A stretch of DNA of 64,000 bases, taken from assembly GCF_947179515.1 (NCBI RefSeq), contig NC_067473.1, forward strand, positions 73,799,719 through 73,863,718. Reading direction: 5' to 3'. A model generated the notes under the pieces. The model saw only the letters and a list, made by a program, of their open reading frames with translations. It was not told where the DNA came from and searched no databases. Numbering within the stretch: position 1 is the stretch's first letter; each line of letters opens with the position of its first letter. This document shows, one piece after another, positions 22,066 through 33,389 of the stretch. Both the position numbers and the translations under genes were made by a program. This stretch comes from Apodemus sylvaticus (lineage: Eukaryota > Chordata > Mammalia > Rodentia > Muridae).

Positions 22066-23695
22066 ATGGCGTGAGGCTAGCAAAAGAACTGCCACCACTA
22101 ATACTCAGGCAGGCCATCCAGAATGGAATGCTGATATGTTACTGGGAGAAGGTGTATATGAAGGAAATACTAACCAGATGGGGTTTCCCATCGCAGTGTA
22201 TGCGCAGATTGCGGTGGCTGCCCGCCATGCTTGGAATTTTTTACCATCAAAGGGAGATCCTAGTGGGAATCTAACAGGTGTCAAACAGGCTCCCGATGAA
22301 CTTTTTCAGGATTTTGTGGATCGATTGCTAAAAACAGCTAATAGAATTTTCGGAAATTCTCAGGCAGAAAATCCGTTGGTTACCCAACTAGCCTACGAGA
22401 ACGCTAATGCGGCCTGCCGGGAGGCGATTAGACCTCATAGGGGGAAGACAGACTTAGCTGGTTATATTCGTCTCTGTTCTGAAATTGGTCCCTCATATAA
22501 TCAGGGTTTAGCAATGGCTGCAGCGTTGCAGGGAACTACCATTCAGGGAATTCTTTCGCAGAGACGAGGAAATAGAAGGTGTTTTAAATGTGGCAGTCTG
22601 GGTCATTTTAAAAGTGATTGCCCTGATAACAGGGGTACTATAAACGGGCAATCAGGTTGTTCACCAGGAACATGCCCTAAGTGCAGAAAAGGAAATCATT
22701 GGGTGAAGGGATGCAAGTCAAAAACTAATATTCAAGGCAGACCCGTGTCGGGAAACGGGGGGGAGGGGCCCGCCCCAGGCCCCGATTCATCCAGGACAGA
22801 CAGTCTGTGGGGCAACGCAGCTGCTGCCGAGCCAAGGAAATCTATCTTTGAACTCGCCAGAGCTACACCAGGGAGTGCAGGATTGGACCTCTGCAGTGTA
22901 CTCCATGCCATACTAACCCCAGAAATGGGCGTCCAGGTCCTGCCTACCGGAGTTTTTGGACCATTACCTGAAGGAACTTGGGGATTACTGCTAGGACGAA
23001 GCAGTTCTACTGTAAAGGGACTGCAGATTTATCCAGGTGTCATAGACAGTGACTATGAGGGAGAAATAAAAATTATGGCTGCTTCCCCTCATGGTGTCAT
23101 AACTATACCTGCTAATCAAAGAATTGCTCAGCTTGTCCTGGTTCCTTTACATCCACTGCCTTCCAAATTCGTTAAAGATAAAAGAGGAAAGGAGGGCTTT
23201 GGCTCCTCCGGAGTGTATTGGGTTCAATCTATCACCAATAAAAGACCTAACCTTAAATTGACTATTGAAGGAAAGAGTTTTGAAGGATTAATAGATACGG
23301 GAGCTGATGTTACAATTATTAAAGGACAGGATTGGCCGTGTAGCTGGTCACTGACGGAGACACTTACGCATCTCCAAGGCATCGGATATGCCAATAATCC
23401 TAAACAGAGCGCGAGACTTCTAACTTGGAAAGATAGAGGGAAATTCAGGGCAAATTCGGCCTTATGTTATGCAAAACTTGCCTACTACTACTCTACTACT
23501 CTACTACTTTGGGGTAGAGACCTTCTATCACAGATGAATTTGATTATGTGCAGCCCTAATGAAATCGCCTCTAAGCAAAAGACAGAGCCAGAATCCTTAC
23601 CTGCTCAGGGGCTTGGGAATGAAGAGCAAGGCACTAGAAAGTTTAAAAGCCCCCAGCCAAACCCTAACTCTAGAAGTCTGGGGCATTTCCGGTAG
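22049..23695 (+). pseudogene. gag-pro: gag C-terminus, nucleocapsid, dUTPase and protease in one frame
   Basis: Contents in order: capsid C-terminal domain with the major homology region (FQDFVDRLLKTANRIFG), then two CCHC zinc knuckles at 22580-22621 (CFKCGSLGHFKSDC) and 22673-22714 (CPKCRKGNHWVKGC). Next come a trimeric-type dUTPase at about 22850-23170 (ATPGSAGLDL, GVIDSDYEGEI) and a retropepsin with DTGAD at 23294-23308. In betaretroviruses pro is reached by a -1 ribosomal slip. Here the in-frame slippery heptamer GGGAAAC is present at 22750-22756, yet dUTPase follows in the zero frame. This indicates an indel nearby, perhaps in the adjacent run of seven G. No start codon is implied; the ORF is the continuation of gag after the 19-G run. 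Confidence 0.9.
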
Positions 23696-24538
23696 TGGCC
23701 ACTATCTTGCCTGCATCCCACGCCGATAAAATTCAATGGCTTAGTGATAATCCTGTGTGGGTTGATCAGTGGTCTTTATCTAAGGAGAAAATGGAAGCCG
23801 CCTCTTTGCTAGTGCAGGAACAATTGAAGGCGGGACATTTAATAGAGTCTTTATCTCCATGGAACACGCCAATATTTGTTATTAAAAAAAAATCCGGCAA
23901 ATGGAGATTGTTACAGGATTTAAGAAAAGTTAATGAAACTATGTTGCCCATGGGAACTTTACAAGCTGGTCTTCCATCCCCCGTGGCTATCCCAAAAGGG
24001 TTTCATAAAATAGTCATAGATTTAAAAGATTGTTTCTTCACTATTCCATTGCACCCTGAGGATTGCAAAAGATTCGCGTTCAGCGTTCCTTCTATTAACT
24101 TCATAGAGCCTATGAAAAGATATCAATGGACAGTGCTTCCTCAGGGCATGGCTAACAGCCCAGCTTTATGCCAGAAATTTGTAGCACAGGCTATTCAGCC
24201 TGTGAGACAGAAAAAGCCAGATATTTACTTTATCCATTTCACAGATGATTTTCTAATTGCAGGAAAAAATCCTCAGACCTTGCTTTTACGTTTTAAAGAT
24301 TTACAGCAAGCTTTGGTCGCTAAAGTATTGCAAATAGCACCAGAGAAATTTCAGACCCAGGAGCCGTATAATTATCTGGGTTTTAAACTTACAGACCAGG
24401 CAATTTTTTCGCAGAAGATAATTATCTGCAGGGACAATTTGAAAACTTTAAATGATTTTCAGAAGTTATTGGGTGACATTAACTGGCTTCGGCCGTATTT
24501 AAAGCTTAGTACAGGAGAATTACAACCTTTGATATTCT
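23674..24538 (+). pseudogene. pol: pol: reverse transcriptase palm and fingers, altered catalytic box
   Basis: This frame is -1 relative to pro and overlaps it by about 20 bases (a stop at 23671 bounds it). I see no consensus slippery heptamer in the overlap. RT blocks are SPWNTPIFVIKKKSGKWRLL, IDLKDCFFTIPL and VLPQGMANSPALCQKF. The catalytic box reads FTDD at 24238-24249 instead of the near-universal YMDD; both Asp remain. The frame ends at 24538 through a single-base frameshift near 24528. RT would have copied viral RNA into DNA. Loss of the Tyr and Met next to the Asp pair should impair activity. Confidence 0.9.
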
Positions 24539-24539
24539 A

Positions 24540-24989
24540 AAGGGGAATGCTGACCCGACATCCCCTAGATTATTAACTTCAGAAGGACTTTTGGCTTTAC
24601 AGACAGTGGAGAAAGCTATTGAAAATCAATTTGTTACCTATATAGATTATTCTTTACCTTTGCATCTGCTAATTTTTAATACTACTCACTCGCCTACAGC
24701 TTTATTATGGCAAAAGGCTCCTCTGATGTGGATTCATTTGAGGGTGTCTTCAAGGCATAATATTTTGCCATATTTTGAGGCGGTGGCCCAAGTAATTATG
24801 CTTGGAATAAAGCAGGCGCTAACTTATTTTGGCAAAGAACCAGATGTTATTATACAGCCTTACAGTGTAAATCAGGATGATTGGTTAAAACAGCATAGTA
24901 CAGATTGGTTGCTAGCTCAAATAGGCTTTGAAGGGAGTATAGATAACCATTATCCTCAAGACAAATTGATAGTTTTTAAATATGCATGA
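24540..24989 (+). pseudogene. pol: pol: RT thumb/connection
   Basis: Continues RT after the frameshift (LALQTVEKAIENQF...YIDYSLPLHLLIFN...PTALLWQKAPLMWIH). It ends at a TGA at 24987 after another frame change around a T-run near 24975. Confidence 0.8.
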
Positions 24990-25542
24990 GGTTGTATTTC
25001 CTAAAATGACATCTTTACAGCCGTTGCATAATGCTCTTTTAATTTTCACAGACGGCTCCTCCAAAGGAAGAGCTGGATATCGTATTAACAATCAGCAGGT
25101 GGTCGTAGAGACCCCTGGGCTTTCTGCTCAGTTATCAGAGCTGACAGCGGTGTTGTGTGTCTTTCAATCTGTAAATAGTACGTTTAATCTTTTTACTGAC
25201 AGTGCTTATGTTGCATTTTCTATACCACAATTAGAAACCTGTGGCACTTTTAATGTTAATACGCCAGCTGGATCCTTGTTTTCACAATTGCAAAGTATCA
25301 TTCTTGCTAGGAAAAATCCCTTTTATATTGGTCACATCCGAGCCCACTCAGGTCTTCCTGGACCTCTGGCTCAGGGTAATGAGTGCATCGACAAAGCTCT
25401 TATAGGGCAAGCTTTGGCACTTACACCCATAGAATTGGCAAAACGTGATCATGATAAATTTCATCTTTCTAGTCATACGTTGAGACTCCGTCATAAGATC
25501 ACAAAGGAGCAAAGCAAGAATGATTGTAAAGCAATGCCCTAA
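24982..25542 (+). pseudogene. pol: pol: RNase H and start of integrase
   Basis: RNase H residues are visible: the first Asp in LLIFTDGSSKG, the Glu in LSELTAV and the Asp in LFTDSAYVAF. A GHIRAHSGLPGPLAQGN block and the integrase zinc domain His pair (HLSSHTLRLRH) follow. The frame is lost just before the Cys pair of the HHCC zinc site, which is found in the next frame (KQCPNC at about 25523-25540). Confidence 0.88.
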
Positions 25543-26236
25543 TTGTCTCACTTTAGCACCAGTGCCCCACTTAGGGGTTAATCCACGTGGTCTTATGCCC
25601 AATCAAACTTGGCAAATGGATGTAACTCACTATGAAGAATTTGGGAAATTAAAATTTATACATGTTTGCATTGATACATGCTCGGGACTCATTTTTGCCT
25701 CCCTGCATTCGGGAGAAGCCTCTAAAAATGTAATTGATCATTGTTTACAAGCCTTTAATACCATGGGATTACCCAAAGTCATTAAGACAGACAATGGACC
25801 AGCCTACACTGGTAAGAACTTTATCTCATTTTGCAAGGAATTTAATATAAAACTTAAAACTGGAATTCCTTATAATCCAATGAGGCAAGGAATCGTGGAG
25901 CGTGCTCACCGCACCCTTAAAAACTGGCTTCTTAAAACTAAGAAGGGGAACCTATATCCTCCTAGGTCCCCTAAATCACATCTTGCCTTTGTTTTATTTG
26001 TTTTAAATTTTCTCCAAACGGATGCTAAAGGTCAGTCTGCAGCAGACCGACACTGGCACCCAGCTACTTCCAATTCCTACGCCATGGTTAAGTGGCGGGA
26101 CCCTTTAAATAATACATGGAATGGCCGGGACCCCGTTTTAATCTGGGGAAGGGGGTCCGTCTGCGTTTTCTCTCAGGAAGAAGACGGTGCACGTTGGCTG
26201 CCAGAGAGATTGGTAAAACAGGTAAACACACCCTAA
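25520..26236 (+). pseudogene. pol: pol: integrase core and C-terminal domain
   Basis: It holds the CPNC half of the zinc domain, then the catalytic triad: Asp at 25619-25621 (WQMDVTH), Asp at 25790-25792 (KTDNGPAY) and Glu at 25898-25900 (GIVERAHRTLKNWL). A basic/aromatic C-terminal domain follows (WKDP-like KWRDPLNNTWNGRDPVLIWGRG). All catalytic residues are kept. It ends with a stop at 26234 and no env follows. Confidence 0.9.
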
Positions 26237-26890
26237 AACTGTTGGTGAGTATAATTAATTCAAAAAGGCCCTTTCTAAGCCCCTTCCCACTTACTTGGGA
26301 AAGTAAGGTTCCTTTGTGTTCTTGCAAATTAAGTTGCAAGCCAGGCTTCTGGCCTGAGGACACTGAATTTCATTTAAACTAAACGTTTTGGGCTTTCTGA
26401 TACTAACCAAACATGTTTTTCTCTTAATCTCCTTTTATATTTCAAGCAGATAACACTCAGAAGATAAGCTCCTTCAGCAATGGCCCCCAGGTTGAGGATG
26501 GGTGGTTATTATAGCCAGCCAGCGCTTATCAGCAGAGCATTTACTCTGCCAGTGGATTCCTCAGAAAGGAGGCTGCATGGTATTTGGAACTATGCATGTT
26601 TGTTAATATAACAAACATGGGCATCAGTTGAGGTGTGAGGCGAGGCACTGCAAGGGGAAAGGAAAAAAAATCCTGTCTCCGAGTTTCCCTGAAAAGCACA
26701 CCCAGCTGCATGGGGGTTGACATTGAAAGACTGTCCTTAAATTAAAAAGGCAGTCTATTTCCGCCCCCCCTGAAAAAGATGTCCTTAACGTTTAAGGGGG
26801 TTGGGCCTCTGCTTTCACTCACTGGTTAAAAGCCCGTCATCCATTGGATGAACTTACTTATATCCACTGAGTTGTTAAAAATAAATAATT
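26237..26890 (+). promoter_or_regulatory. Noncoding, hairpin-rich segment in place of env
   Basis: No env-like frame. Three short inverted repeats are visible. One is an 11-bp perfect stem with a 3-base loop (26595-26605 with 26609-26619). The second is a stem at 26728-26738 with 26747-26756 carrying one bulged base. The third is a 6-bp stem at 26783-26788 with 26792-26797. Env-less class II elements need a cis RNA export signal, so this is a candidate for one (inference). Confidence 0.5.
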
Positions 26891-26899
26891 AAGGGGGAA
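26891..26899 (+). other. Polypurine tract
   Basis: AAGGGGGAA lies directly before the 3' LTR. It is the expected plus-strand DNA primer. Confidence 0.8.
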
Positions 26900-26900
26900 T

Positions 26901-27300
26901 TGTCTCTTCCCCCACAACATTAAGCTGGCTGGCAACCCCCACTCTTCGGATGGGCTACCTCCGGCCTTTGTTCCTGGGAACAATAAGGCGCCGTCACCTT
27001 AACTACCAACATTGCCTCAAGGCTTCACCTGAGAACAAACAGAGACCTGGCCAGGCTGAAAGCAGGCAACCCGCTGAGATCTGGAGCCAAAGACCTCACA
27101 GCCCTGCCTTTGATGTGACCAGCTTCTGGGAGGGGTGGCTTATTCCCCTAATACTATAAATCTTGTCATAAAAATATTAAAGTTAGTCTTGACCAGATTG
27201 CCGCCTTGACTCACATCTCTCTCTCTCGCCCCTTCCTTCCCGTTAACCTCAAAATTCTCTTACAGGCAACCCAGTTCACATGTAGCCGCTGGCGGTTACA
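26901..27300 (+). mobile_element. 3' LTR (400 bp)
   Basis: Starts TGTCTCTTCC, ends GGTTACA. TATAAA lies at 27155-27160 and ATTAAA at 27176-27181. It differs from the 5' LTR by nine substitutions. Confidence 0.95.
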
Positions 27301-27306
27301 AGGTTG
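27301..27306 (+). repeat. Right 6-bp target duplication of provirus
   Basis: AGGTTG, identical to 20481-20486. Confidence 0.9.
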
Positions 27307-27629
27307 TGGTGATGGTGTCATCCTTGTTCACATGTGTTAAGGATGAAGCCTGGATTGAATGAAGTGTGTATATAGTGTTATCCATACATTGGGTAATCAA
27401 GATGTCTTATCAGTCAGTACAATATGCGAGGTTTTGTGAGTCAGAGACTATTGATGAAGAAGCTAGGATATATCTTCATTGATGAATCGATGCATAAATA
27501 ATCATAGTATCAATAGAAATTAAGACCTTGACTCATATCACGTCATGGTACACTAACCACCATGTTGTTTCATTTTAGGCTTGACCAGGCCACACTTCTT
27601 GGTTTGGACCAAGTCTTCTTTGGTTTAAT
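27307..27629. other. No gene; right flank of provirus
   Basis: Unassigned sequence leading into decayed units of the minisatellite. Confidence 0.4.
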
Positions 27630-29770
27630 CCAAGATTATTTCAGTGTTACATGTAGGTCCAAACTTCATCAAGTTCAGGGTCTGGCCTTTACACATTTTC
27701 TTTTCATATGACCTATCTGTCTCCAGAGTCAGGGTTTGGATTAGCAGTATTCTTTTTCTTCCCTTGGTCCAGGCCTCTTTATTTGAAGGACTGACCTATA
27801 TCTGTAGCCCCTTCTTGGTTAGGGCCCAGACTTTTTAGAGGTCAGGGCAAACAAAGCTCCACATCTCTTCTACTTTGGGCCTGGGCCTCTTGAAGATTAT
27901 GGATAGTCCCAGGCCATATTTTTTTATGTGGGTTTAAGCCTCTTCAGGTTTAGGGTTCGGCCCAGACCTGTACTTGTTTTTCTTTGGGCCTGGGCCTCTT
28001 CGGGGGCAGGGATAGGCCCAGGCCCTTATTCCTTCTTCTTGGGGTCAAGGCCTCTTCACGTCAGCGATAGGCCCAGGCCCGTATTCCTTCTTCTAGGGCC
28101 CCAGGCCTCTTCAGTTCAGGGATAGGCCCAGGCCCGTATTCCTTCTTCTAGGGCCCCAGGCCTCTTCAGTTCAGGGATAGGCCCAGGCCCGTATTCCTTC
28201 TTCTTGGGGCCCGGGCCTCTTCAGGTCAGGGATAGACCCAGGCCTGTATTTCTCCTTCATTGGGCCTGGGCCTCTTCGGGGTCAGGGATAGGCCCAGGCC
28301 TGTGTTCCTTCCTCTTGGGGACTGGGTCTCTTCAGGTCAGGGATAGGCCCAGGCCCATATTCCTTCTTCTAGGGGCCCGGGCCTCTTCACGTCTGGGATA
28401 GGCCCAGGCCTGTGTTCCTTCTTCTAGGGGCCCAGGCCTCTTCATGTCACGGATAGGCCCAGGCCCCTGTTCCATCTTCTAGGGGCCTAGGACTTTTAAG
28501 GTCAGGGATAGGCCCAAGCACCTATTCCTTCTTCTTTGGGCCCGGGCTTCTTCAGGTCAGGGATAGGCCCAGGCCCAAATTCCTTCTCATTGGGGTCTGG
28601 GCCTCTTCAGGTCAGGGATAAGCCCAGGCCCATATTCCTTCTTCTTTGGGCCCAGGCCCGTATTCCTTCTTCTTTGGGCCCAGGCCTCTTCAGGTCAGGA
28701 ATAGGCCCAGGCCCGTATTCCTTCTTCTTTGGGCCCAGGCCTCTTCAGGTCAGGAATAGGTCCAGGCCCATATTTCTTCTTCTTTGGGCCCAGGCCTCTT
28801 CAGGTCAGGGATAGGCCCAGGCCCATATTCCTTCTTCTTTGGGCCCGGGCTTCTTCAGGTCAGGGATAGGCCCAGGCCCAGATTCCTTCTTCTTTGGGCC
28901 CAGGCCTCTTCAGGTCAGGGATAGGTCCAGGCCTGTATTCCTTCTTCTTCGGGCCTGGGCCTCATCGGGGGAAGGGATAGGCCCAGGCCCCGGTTCCTTC
29001 TTCTAGGGGCCCAGGCCTCTTCATGTCAGGGATAGGCCCAAGCCCCTGTTCCATCTTCTAGGGGCCCGAGCCTCTTCAGGTTGGGATAGGCCCAGGCCCA
29101 TATTCTTTCTTCTTTGTGCCTGGGCCGCATGGGGGTCAGGGATAGGCCCAGGCCCATATTCTTTCTTCTTTGTGCCTGGGCCGCATGGGGGTCAGGGATA
29201 GGCCCAGGCCCGTGTTCCTTCTTTTTGGGGTCCGGGCCTCTTCAGATCAGGGATAGGCCCAGGCCTGTATTCCTCCTTCATTGGGCCTGGGCCTCTTCGG
29301 GGTCAGGGATAGTCCCAGGCCCATATTCCTTCTTCTTGGTGTCTGGGCCTCTTCATGTCAGGGATAGGCCCAGGCCCGTATTCCTTCTTCTTTATGCCTG
29401 GGTCGCCTCAGGTCAGGGATAGACCCAGGCCCGTATTCCTTCTTTATTGGGCCCGGGTCTCTTCAGGTCAGGGATAGACCCAGGCCTGTATTCCTTCTTC
29501 TTTGAGCCCGGGCCTCTTCAGGTCAGGGATAGGCCCAAGCCCACATTTTTACTTGGGCTTTGGCACCTTTAGGCCCAAAGTCCCATATCTCTACCCTTTT
29601 GAGGTCCAAGAATCCTCAGGGTCGGGGACTGGCCCACTCATATTTCTCTATTTTTTTTTGGACATGACATCTTTGAATGTCAGAATTTGGCCTTGGCACA
29701 CACTTTATTTCAGGCCCAATTATATATGTCCAGAAATCCTCAGGGTCAGAGTATTTGATTCTTTTTAGGG
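27630..29770 (+). repeat. Minisatellite of about 55-bp units with decaying edges
   Basis: The core (about 27900-29560) consists of roughly 29-30 tandem units built on GGGCCTCTTCAGGTCAGGGA followed by TAGGCCCAGGCCCGTATTCC and a T/C-rich TTCTTCTTTGGGCCC end. Unit length alternates around 55-56 bp. Units at both edges (27630-27900 and 29560-29770) have the same order of words but are much more diverged. Open frames across it are artefacts of a repeat with few stops. Confidence 0.92.
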
Positions 29771-32471
29771 CTGGATTAGATGATACTTTTGAGCCCATAA
29801 TTGTCCAAAGCTACTGTGTTATTAGCCTTGATCTATAGTCAATATTCCTGGGGAAAAAAAGAGACAGATATTTAATATCCTGCTCTGGCATCTTTAATGT
29901 ACGGAGATCATCATTGGCCTATCCTCTAGGAATCACGCTCAGACATTGACACATAGAGCTCACAGTCCAGATGAAACAAATTATGCATTATAGAAAGATT
30001 AAAAAAGCTGTCTGGAAAGCCCTCCTGATGCATAGCTTTCTGTGGTAGACAGGACCCATGAACTCATGGAAAGGTAGAGCACTTCCTTGTGTACCTGTGT
30101 AGCATATTCCCTGAAAGGATGACACAGGGGCGATGTAACTACATAAATGTACTTGATCATTTACAGGCTTGTGCTTTGAACCTGAAGAGCACGTACTGAC
30201 TTGACAGTTTCCTCCAGAGGTGTCTCTTCCTGCCATGTGTGTAGTGTCTTCTCCCTGAGTCTATACATAGCGCACCACTCGGCAGGCACCTTGTATTTAC
30301 TGCTGTTTTGGCTTAACAGAACTCCTGTTGTGTTAGATAAGGAACACCTCAAGAACCTCACTGAGCCCTCTCTGCCATCCAGGTCCTTGCTCCCACTCTT
30401 TCCTGCATGTCTATATACCTGAAGGCACATGTGCTCCCATATACACACTCCCAGATGATGCACACTAACACACAATGTAAATATAATTATGTATAGTGTG
30501 CAGGGTTAGGCAAAGTGCTGGAATGATAGTCCCTACTTTCAGTCATGCTGGAGACAACCCCTGGACATAAAAGACAAGATTATTACTGTGAGGAAGCAAA
30601 GTCCCTTCAGAACCCCAGAGAGTAGGACTCTGGAGCATCTCCTACCTGCCCTGGACACTATGGGCTGCCATAGCTGATAGTTGTCCCTGGTTTAGGGCAC
30701 AACCGCAGAGCTTCATCCTGCACCAGCCTGGAGCCTGGAGTCTTTTCATGTGGTACAAGCTGGGTGTGGTCATTCCCTGGGCTTATTCTCTGGTGAGTTG
30801 TGTCTTCTCCTTGATGTTACCGTGTGCGTGCACATCACACACAAACACACACACACACACACACACACACATACCCTGCTGATACTTTCTGTACCTGTTT
30901 CTACTGCTTTAGCCCAGGTCCTGTTAAAGGTCACTTCAAGGATCACATTACCCATCATACACTTCCTCTCCTCTCTGCCAGTATAGCAGCACACTGAGGT
31001 TAAGTCAGGACTTCATCACAGGGATCTGTATATATTTCTCCCAATATACATCCCAACACACCTGCAATTCCTTCTAAGTCCCAGACCATCACTGAGTTCC
31101 CTCACACCAACACCTCAGCCTTTAACCATGGCAATGGGCTATTATATGAGGTAACAGAGGCCTGACCACACCTCTCTCCAGCCTCTTCCTATGGGTCTAG
31201 ATGTAACATGAGGAACAACCGTGCTTTCCCTCTCAAAACCAGACCATAATTACCCTGTCTCATGTAACTGTGTGTATATTTGTAGAGCAAACTATGTGGC
31301 ATCATTCCATGTCCTCAGGCACTTTCACATATATGGATGTGGACCTGCAGATGTGAACACACACATAAGCACACATACAACACACATACAAAGTAAAACC
31401 ATGTGTCTAAGTACAGAATGAGGGGGAAGGTGCTGCCATGGTGTTTCCCCTGATACTGACATTGATGTTTGTCTCATAGTGAGGCAACTCTCTGAGTACA
31501 AATGAAAAGATTGCTACTGCCAGGGACTAAAAGTCCTCAGGGAAGATCAAACACCAGTGCCAGGGATGCTTTGCCTCCTTCTCTGGATGAGATATGGGTG
31601 ATGGTCAAATGTGGGCGTGGCAACAGCACTGCTTCTCCTTCCTGTCCTAGGCTGGGAGCTCAAGTCCAGGTCCAGACACCTGTTTGTGGCTTCTTTCCAA
31701 GGCCTCTATCCCTGGTGAGTGAGGGGTTCTTCTCCCTGCAGTCTCAGTGGCCAGTCCCACTCCTGTGAAATCTCTGACCTCTTTCTAGCTCTCTTAGGAT
31801 GTGCTGTCTTCAGTAAGAAACACTTCAAGTCCCACTTCATGTTTAAGTCTCCCCCATTTAAGACCCCAATGGAGAAGTGCCTCCCACCAAGTGAGTTACT
31901 CACGTGATGGATTTCAGGTAATCCATCGCAGGAAAGAGTCCAAACCTGGGCACACAGGTGCTCAGTGTGAAGTCCAGCCCTCTTTGCTAGACTCTGAGTT
32001 GTCCTCTGGCTAAGAACTCTGCTGTTACTAGGTGAGGTCACAGAGGCCTCACCTCACTGCACTCTGAGAATCACAAAGGGCATCCAGGCCTCAGTCATCT
32101 CCCAGCTTGGCCCATCCTGCTCTCTACAAACTGTTCAAGCATCCTTGGAAACACTTAGCTTCGGGGCAGTATCTGGAAGTGTTTCTCAGAGACACCTCCC
32201 TGGGAATCACCCATAAGCTTCTCCTGTCAGCCCCCCATCTTCCCACATTACCTTCACCCTTGAGAGGAGGAACACAGTGGACAGCACTGCTTCCTCAGCT
32301 CAAATGTCTGACCTCACGCTCGGCCTCATCATCTCAGATCCTCTATGGCCACCATGGTTTATTGCTGCCCCTCGGCCCCGCAGGGTGCCATCGTCTGCCT
32401 CTTGTCTCTGGCTCCAACAAAAACCACACCATCTTTCCTACCTCACCTCTGCACCATTAATCGCTTATCTT
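29771..32471. other. No gene; contains a (CA)n tract
   Basis: Unassigned sequence with a (CA)n microsatellite at about 30836-30870. Two places share a TGGTGAGT(T/G)...TTCTTCTCC phrase (about 30790-30812 and 31712-31735), perhaps an old duplication. No domain was found in the short frames. Confidence 0.45.
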
Positions 32472-32574
32472 GAGCTGGGTTGTGGGTTAGCAGAGAGTGC
32501 TTGCCTGGCATGCCCAAACATGGCCCAGGGTTTTAGAACAGTACACAAATGCATAGATGAATAGTGAATAAATA
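32472..32574 (+). mobile_element. ID-like SINE
   Basis: GAGCTGGGTTGTGGGTTAGCAGAGAGTGCTTGCCTGGCATGCCCAAACATGGCCCAGGG follows the order of an ID/BC1-type tRNA-Ala-derived head, with an A-rich tail. ID elements are otherwise scarce in the window. Confidence 0.55.
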
Positions 32575-33389
32575 GACTGTGGAAGACTCTCAGTAGACGG
32601 AGCTGCAGGCAGAACCCAGCTCCTGAGCTGCAGAGACTCCCAGAGCACCTGCTTTTACCTGTACCTTCCTCCATGACCCTTTCACCTGAGGCACTGGGTG
32701 GGTGAATGACCACATTGTCTGGATATGTTCAACCCCTTCTGTGCCCATGTGCTTGCAGGTTATGCTGTGGTGGCTGGTTTTGTTAGCCCTGCTGTGACCT
32801 GGGACTCTGTCAAGTCCATGCTGTTCCTGTGCTACAGGGCATGCTCTCAACCATAGGCTTCTACCATTCCTCATGAAGAGATGGCAGATATTAACCTGGG
32901 TCTTGGAGACAGTAGGTCAGCTCCTGGCATGAGGATGCTCTCCGGGAGTCATGGTGTATGTGTTTGCGTTCAGATAGCCTCCTGTGTAGCTATCTGAGTG
33001 TGAGGACCCCGTGGGTGTCATTTGGTCAGTCAAATGTCTGATGGAGGAACAAGTTCACAGCAGGAGCTGGGGCAGCCCAGTGTCCTGTCCTGAGTCTGAC
33101 CATGTGCTTCTCTTTCTCACAGGCTCACAGTGACTGCAGCTGGCTGTCTACTGTGGAAGGAAGCTTGTATGTGGCCATATTTTGGCACACATAGTGCTCA
33201 AATATTCATTACAGTGAAATTGTCCTCTCTGCCCAAAACATCTCCATTTCTTGCAGGTTCAAGAACAAATTATGGTCAAACTTGATTAAAACCCTAGAAT
33301 TAGAGCTTAAAATGGAGTTAATTCTTAAGTCATATGGACTACCATCAAAGGTTACAAGGATGTGTTAATTCTACGGTGAAATTCACACT
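32575..33389. other. No gene or recognised repeat
   Basis: Unassigned sequence. Confidence 0.45.

Larger units (their letters stand above)
20487..27300 (+). mobile_element. Young env-less class II (betaretrovirus-like) provirus
   Basis: A 6,814-bp unit with two 400-bp LTRs, a lysine-tRNA-like primer site, gag, dUTPase-protease, pol and a polypurine tract. It is bounded by 6-bp AGGTTG duplications. The LTRs differ at 9 of 400 aligned positions without indels (97.75% identity). That implies integration within roughly the last few million years under rodent neutral rates (inference). There is no env between pol (ends 26236) and the 3' LTR. Gag and pol carry frameshifts and the RT catalytic box is altered, so this copy is defective. 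The dUTPase before the protease and two NC zinc knuckles place it with class II ERVs. The LTR sequence is not that of IAP elements. Confidence 0.93.

Noticed and set aside
26237..26890. Remnant env gene in the young provirus
   Set aside because: No signal peptide, surface or transmembrane pattern in any frame; only about 650 bp between pol and the polypurine tract.
26950..27159. 69-residue frame in the 3' LTR (and its twin at 20416-20745)
   Set aside because: Lies wholly within U3/R of the LTR pair; no superantigen-like or other known LTR-encoded protein is recognisable.
27928..29422. Arg/Pro-Phe-Leu repeat proteins
   Set aside because: By-products of the about 55-bp minisatellite.
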